Source: an uncultured Paracoccaceae bacterium (GTDB lineage: Bacteria > Pseudomonadota > Alphaproteobacteria > Rhodobacterales > Rhodobacteraceae). Taken from it: a DNA stretch of 6,209 nt. Positions 4,866 through 6,209 of the stretch are shown piece by piece. The notes under the pieces were generated by a model. The model had not been told where the DNA came from and did no database searches. It saw only the letters and a program-made list of their open reading frames with translations. The stretch is from the NCBI GenBank assembly GCA_913054485.1, contig CAJXHQ010000199.1:1-6209 (forward strand). Direction: 5' to 3'. Numbering within the stretch: position 1 is the stretch's first letter; each line of letters starts with the position of its first letter. The position numbers and the translations under genes were made by a program.

Positions 4866-5711
4866 TTACTCGCCCTCGACCTCGTCATCATAGTAGCCTT
4901 CCGCCCGCAGCTGCGCCTCGCGCTTCTTCTCGACACGGCCGACCAGGAAGATCGAGATCTCGTACAGCCCGTAAACCACCACAAAGAGGATCACCTGGGT
5001 GATCACATCCGGCGGGGTCACCAATGCTGCAAGCACAAGGATGGCCACCACGGCGTACTTGCGCACCGCACCCAGCCCTTCGGCGCTTACCAGCCCGGCC
5101 TTGCCCATCAGCGTCAGCAGAACCGGCAGCTGAAAGCACATGCCGAAGGCCACAATGAACTTGATCGTCAGGTTCAGGTATTCCTGCGCCGAGCCCAGGA
5201 AGACAACACTGAGCCCCTGGTTCACCGGTTCGCCCACCACGGCCTCGCCGCCCGATCCGAACTGCTGGAAGCCCAGGAAGAAGTCATAGGCCAGAGGTGT
5301 CACCACGTAGAAGGCAAAGCTTGCGCCCAGAAGGAACATGAAGGGCGACGCCACCAGGAAGGGCAGGAACGCGCCCTTCTCGCTCTTGTAGAGCCCCGGC
5401 GCCACGAAGCGCCACATCTGCATCCCGATGTAGGGAAACGCCAGGATGAACCCGCCCAGAAGCGAGATCTTGATGGCTACAAAGAAGCCTTCCTGCGGGC
5501 TGATGAAGATCAGCGCACAGTCCTGCCCGCCCTCGGCCAGCACCTGGCACAGGGGCGCAGTCAGGAAGTTGAACATCGGCGTCGCGACGGTGAAACAGAT
5601 CACCATGCCGACCAGAAAGGCCGCAACACAGTGGATAAGCCGGTTGCGCAGCTCCGTCAGATGCTCAATCAGCGGGGCCGCCGTGTCGTCAATCTCATCC
5701 GTCTGGCTCAT
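4866..5711 (-). CDS. tatC: TatC, twin-arginine translocase receptor subunit
   Basis: This 281-residue polytopic inner-membrane protein recognises twin-arginine signal peptides and, with TatB and TatA, exports folded proteins. The N-terminal HLTELRNRL (17-25) is the signal-peptide-binding motif. Further family marks are [11 protein letters not shown] (71-81), [20 protein letters not shown] (93-112), the Phe/Tyr-rich third helix with PLAYDFF (139-145), FQLPV (193-197), and RKYAVV...TPPDVITQ (217-239). Six membrane segments are evident and the tail is acidic ([11 protein letters not shown]). The intramembrane acidic residue of E. coli TatC (Glu170 in FEVPV) is Gln194 here, a change I believe is tolerated in the family. 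The start overlaps the tatB stop as ATGA, and GAGG (5722-5719) lies seven bases upstream. A strong terminator follows, so this is the last gene of the operon. Confidence 0.97.
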   Translation of the reverse strand: MSQTDEIDDTAAPLIEHLTELRNRLIHCVAAFLVGMVICFTVATPMFNFLTAPLCQVLAEGGQDCALIFISPQEGFFVAIKISLLGGFILAFPYIGMQMWRFVAPGLYKSEKGAFLPFLVASPFMFLLGASFAFYVVTPLAYDFFLGFQQFGSGGEAVVGEPVNQGLSVVFLGSAQEYLNLTIKFIVAFGMCFQLPVLLTLMGKAGLVSAEGLGAVRKYAVVAILVLAALVTPPDVITQVILFVVVYGLYEISIFLVGRVEKKREAQLRAEGYYDDEVEGE

Positions 5712-6190
5712 GATTTGGCCTCATCTTCCGGCACGTCGGCTGCGGGCTCTGCCAGCGCCGCCTCTGCCTCATCTGCCTTGGCCAGCGCCGCCTCTGCCTC
5801 GCGCGCCTTGCGCTCGGCCGCGGCGCGGGCAGTGGCCGCCTGGATCTTTTTTGCGTCCTCGGCCCGTTCCGCGGCCAGCTTTCCGGTCTCGCTCTCAGGG
5901 TCGAATTTGGTGGGGTCGATTGAGGTCTTCAGGTCGGAGGCCGCCTTATTCAACCCCTCCATGGCGCTGCCCATCGGGTTGGCCGCCGCCTTCAGCCCCT
6001 TCTGAACCTCACTGATGCCCGCCTGATCCGCTGCCTCGTTCATGGCGCTGCTGAACTCGCGCGCCATGCCCTTGGCCTTGCCCACGAACCGCCCAACATT
6101 GCGAAACAGCACCGGCAGGTCCTTGGGCCCGACAACGATCAGCGCAACCACGCCGATGACCAGAAGCTCGGTCCAGCCAAGATCGAACAT
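5708..6190 (-). CDS. tatB: TatB, twin-arginine translocase subunit
   Basis: The 160-residue protein opens with the TatB pattern [13 protein letters not shown], containing the conserved Glu8, a single membrane helix (about 6-20), the Gly21-Pro22 hinge and an amphipathic helix (about 24-45). TatB partners TatC to receive twin-arginine precursors; the MFD start and Glu8 favour TatB over TatA. The C-terminal region is long and charged, rich in Ala, Glu and Lys, and probably coiled or disordered. It contains an exact-phase tandem repeat, [20 protein letters not shown] (128-147). The tail is typically poorly conserved in the family. It overlaps tatC by ATGA and starts six bases after the probable tatA stop. 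Its own ribosome site is weak (AAGG, 6205-6202, 11 bases away), which fits coupling to tatA. Confidence 0.95.
   Translation of the reverse strand: MFDLGWTELLVIGVVALIVVGPKDLPVLFRNVGRFVGKAKGMAREFSSAMNEAADQAGISEVQKGLKAAANPMGSAMEGLNKAASDLKTSIDPTKFDPESETGKLAAERAEDAKKIQAATARAAAERKAREAEAALAKADEAEAALAEPAADVPEDEAKS
5751..5810 (-). repeat. 30-bp tandem repeat inside tatB
   Basis: GCCAGCGCCGCCTCTGCCTC (+ strand) occurs at 5751-5770 and identically at 5781-5800; the 30-base units also share GCCTTG at their ends and differ at only four positions. The repeat encodes two Ala/Glu-rich decapeptides of the TatB tail. The near identity suggests a recent in-frame duplication. Confidence 0.8.
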
Positions 6191-6196
6191 CGCCGC

Positions 6197-6209
6197 TTAC
6201 GCCTTGTCT
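6197..6209 (-). CDS. tatA: Probable 3' end of tatA (partial, runs off the window)
   Basis: Just upstream of tatB on the minus strand, the last bases read GAC AAG GCG TAA, that is Asp-Lys-Ala-stop, ending six bases before the tatB ATG. A charged C-terminus ending in DKA is plausible for TatA, and tatA precedes tatB in most alphaproteobacteria. Only three codons are visible, so the identity rests on gene order rather than on sequence. Confidence 0.5.

Noticed and set aside
4857..6005. Plus-strand open frame of 382 residues opposite tatC and tatB
   Set aside because: It spans two clearly real genes on the other strand, is His/Gln/Arg-rich and shows no domain or ribosome site.
1..6209. CRISPR array, tRNA, rRNA, transposase, phage genes or toxin-antitoxin pair
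   Set aside because: None is seen on either strand; repeats present are two-copy and local, and every gene of size is a recognised housekeeping or transport family.

Overview
This is a housekeeping stretch from a GC-rich alphaproteobacterium, most likely a marine Rhodobacterales of the Roseobacter group. That assignment rests on protein style, on the gene set (surE-pcm-nlpD, a DUF815-type ATPase and tatABC) and on a gene-end sequence motif that I recall from Rhodobacteraceae. It is an inference, because no database was searched. There is no CRISPR array, tRNA, rRNA, insertion sequence or prophage gene. I found no convincing undescribed system, but several small non-coding structures deserve a second look.

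Layout, left to right. Positions 1-179 are a leader: the tail of a gene-end motif from an unseen upstream gene, an 11-bp-period direct repeat and a small GNRA hairpin before surE. On the + strand, surE (180-962) and pcm (959-1615) overlap by ATGA. After a 95-bp gap comes an NlpD-like LysM/LytM lipoprotein (1711-2967) whose peptidase site has lost its histidines. An intrinsic terminator follows at once, and directly behind it is a LysE/RhtB-family exporter with a TTG start (3054-3677). A convergent, structured interval (3678-3825) separates it from the minus-strand genes: a DUF815/COG2607 ATPase (4668-3826), then, past a strong terminator and a palindromic promoter region, tatC (5711-4866), tatB (6190-5708) and the last three codons of a probable tatA at the window edge.

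How the genes fit together. SurE and Pcm are a phosphatase and protein-repair pair linked to survival. NlpD-like lipoproteins switch on cell-wall amidases at division. TatBC moves folded proteins across the inner membrane, and in E. coli the amidases AmiA and AmiC that need EnvC or NlpD are themselves Tat substrates, so nlpD and tatBC belong to one cell-envelope theme. In gammaproteobacteria the surE-pcm-nlpD block leads to rpoS; here it does not. As I recall it, other alphaproteobacteria keep tatABC-serS-surE-pcm-nlpD-DUF815 roughly colinear, so this window looks like a rearranged version with a LysE exporter between the two halves.
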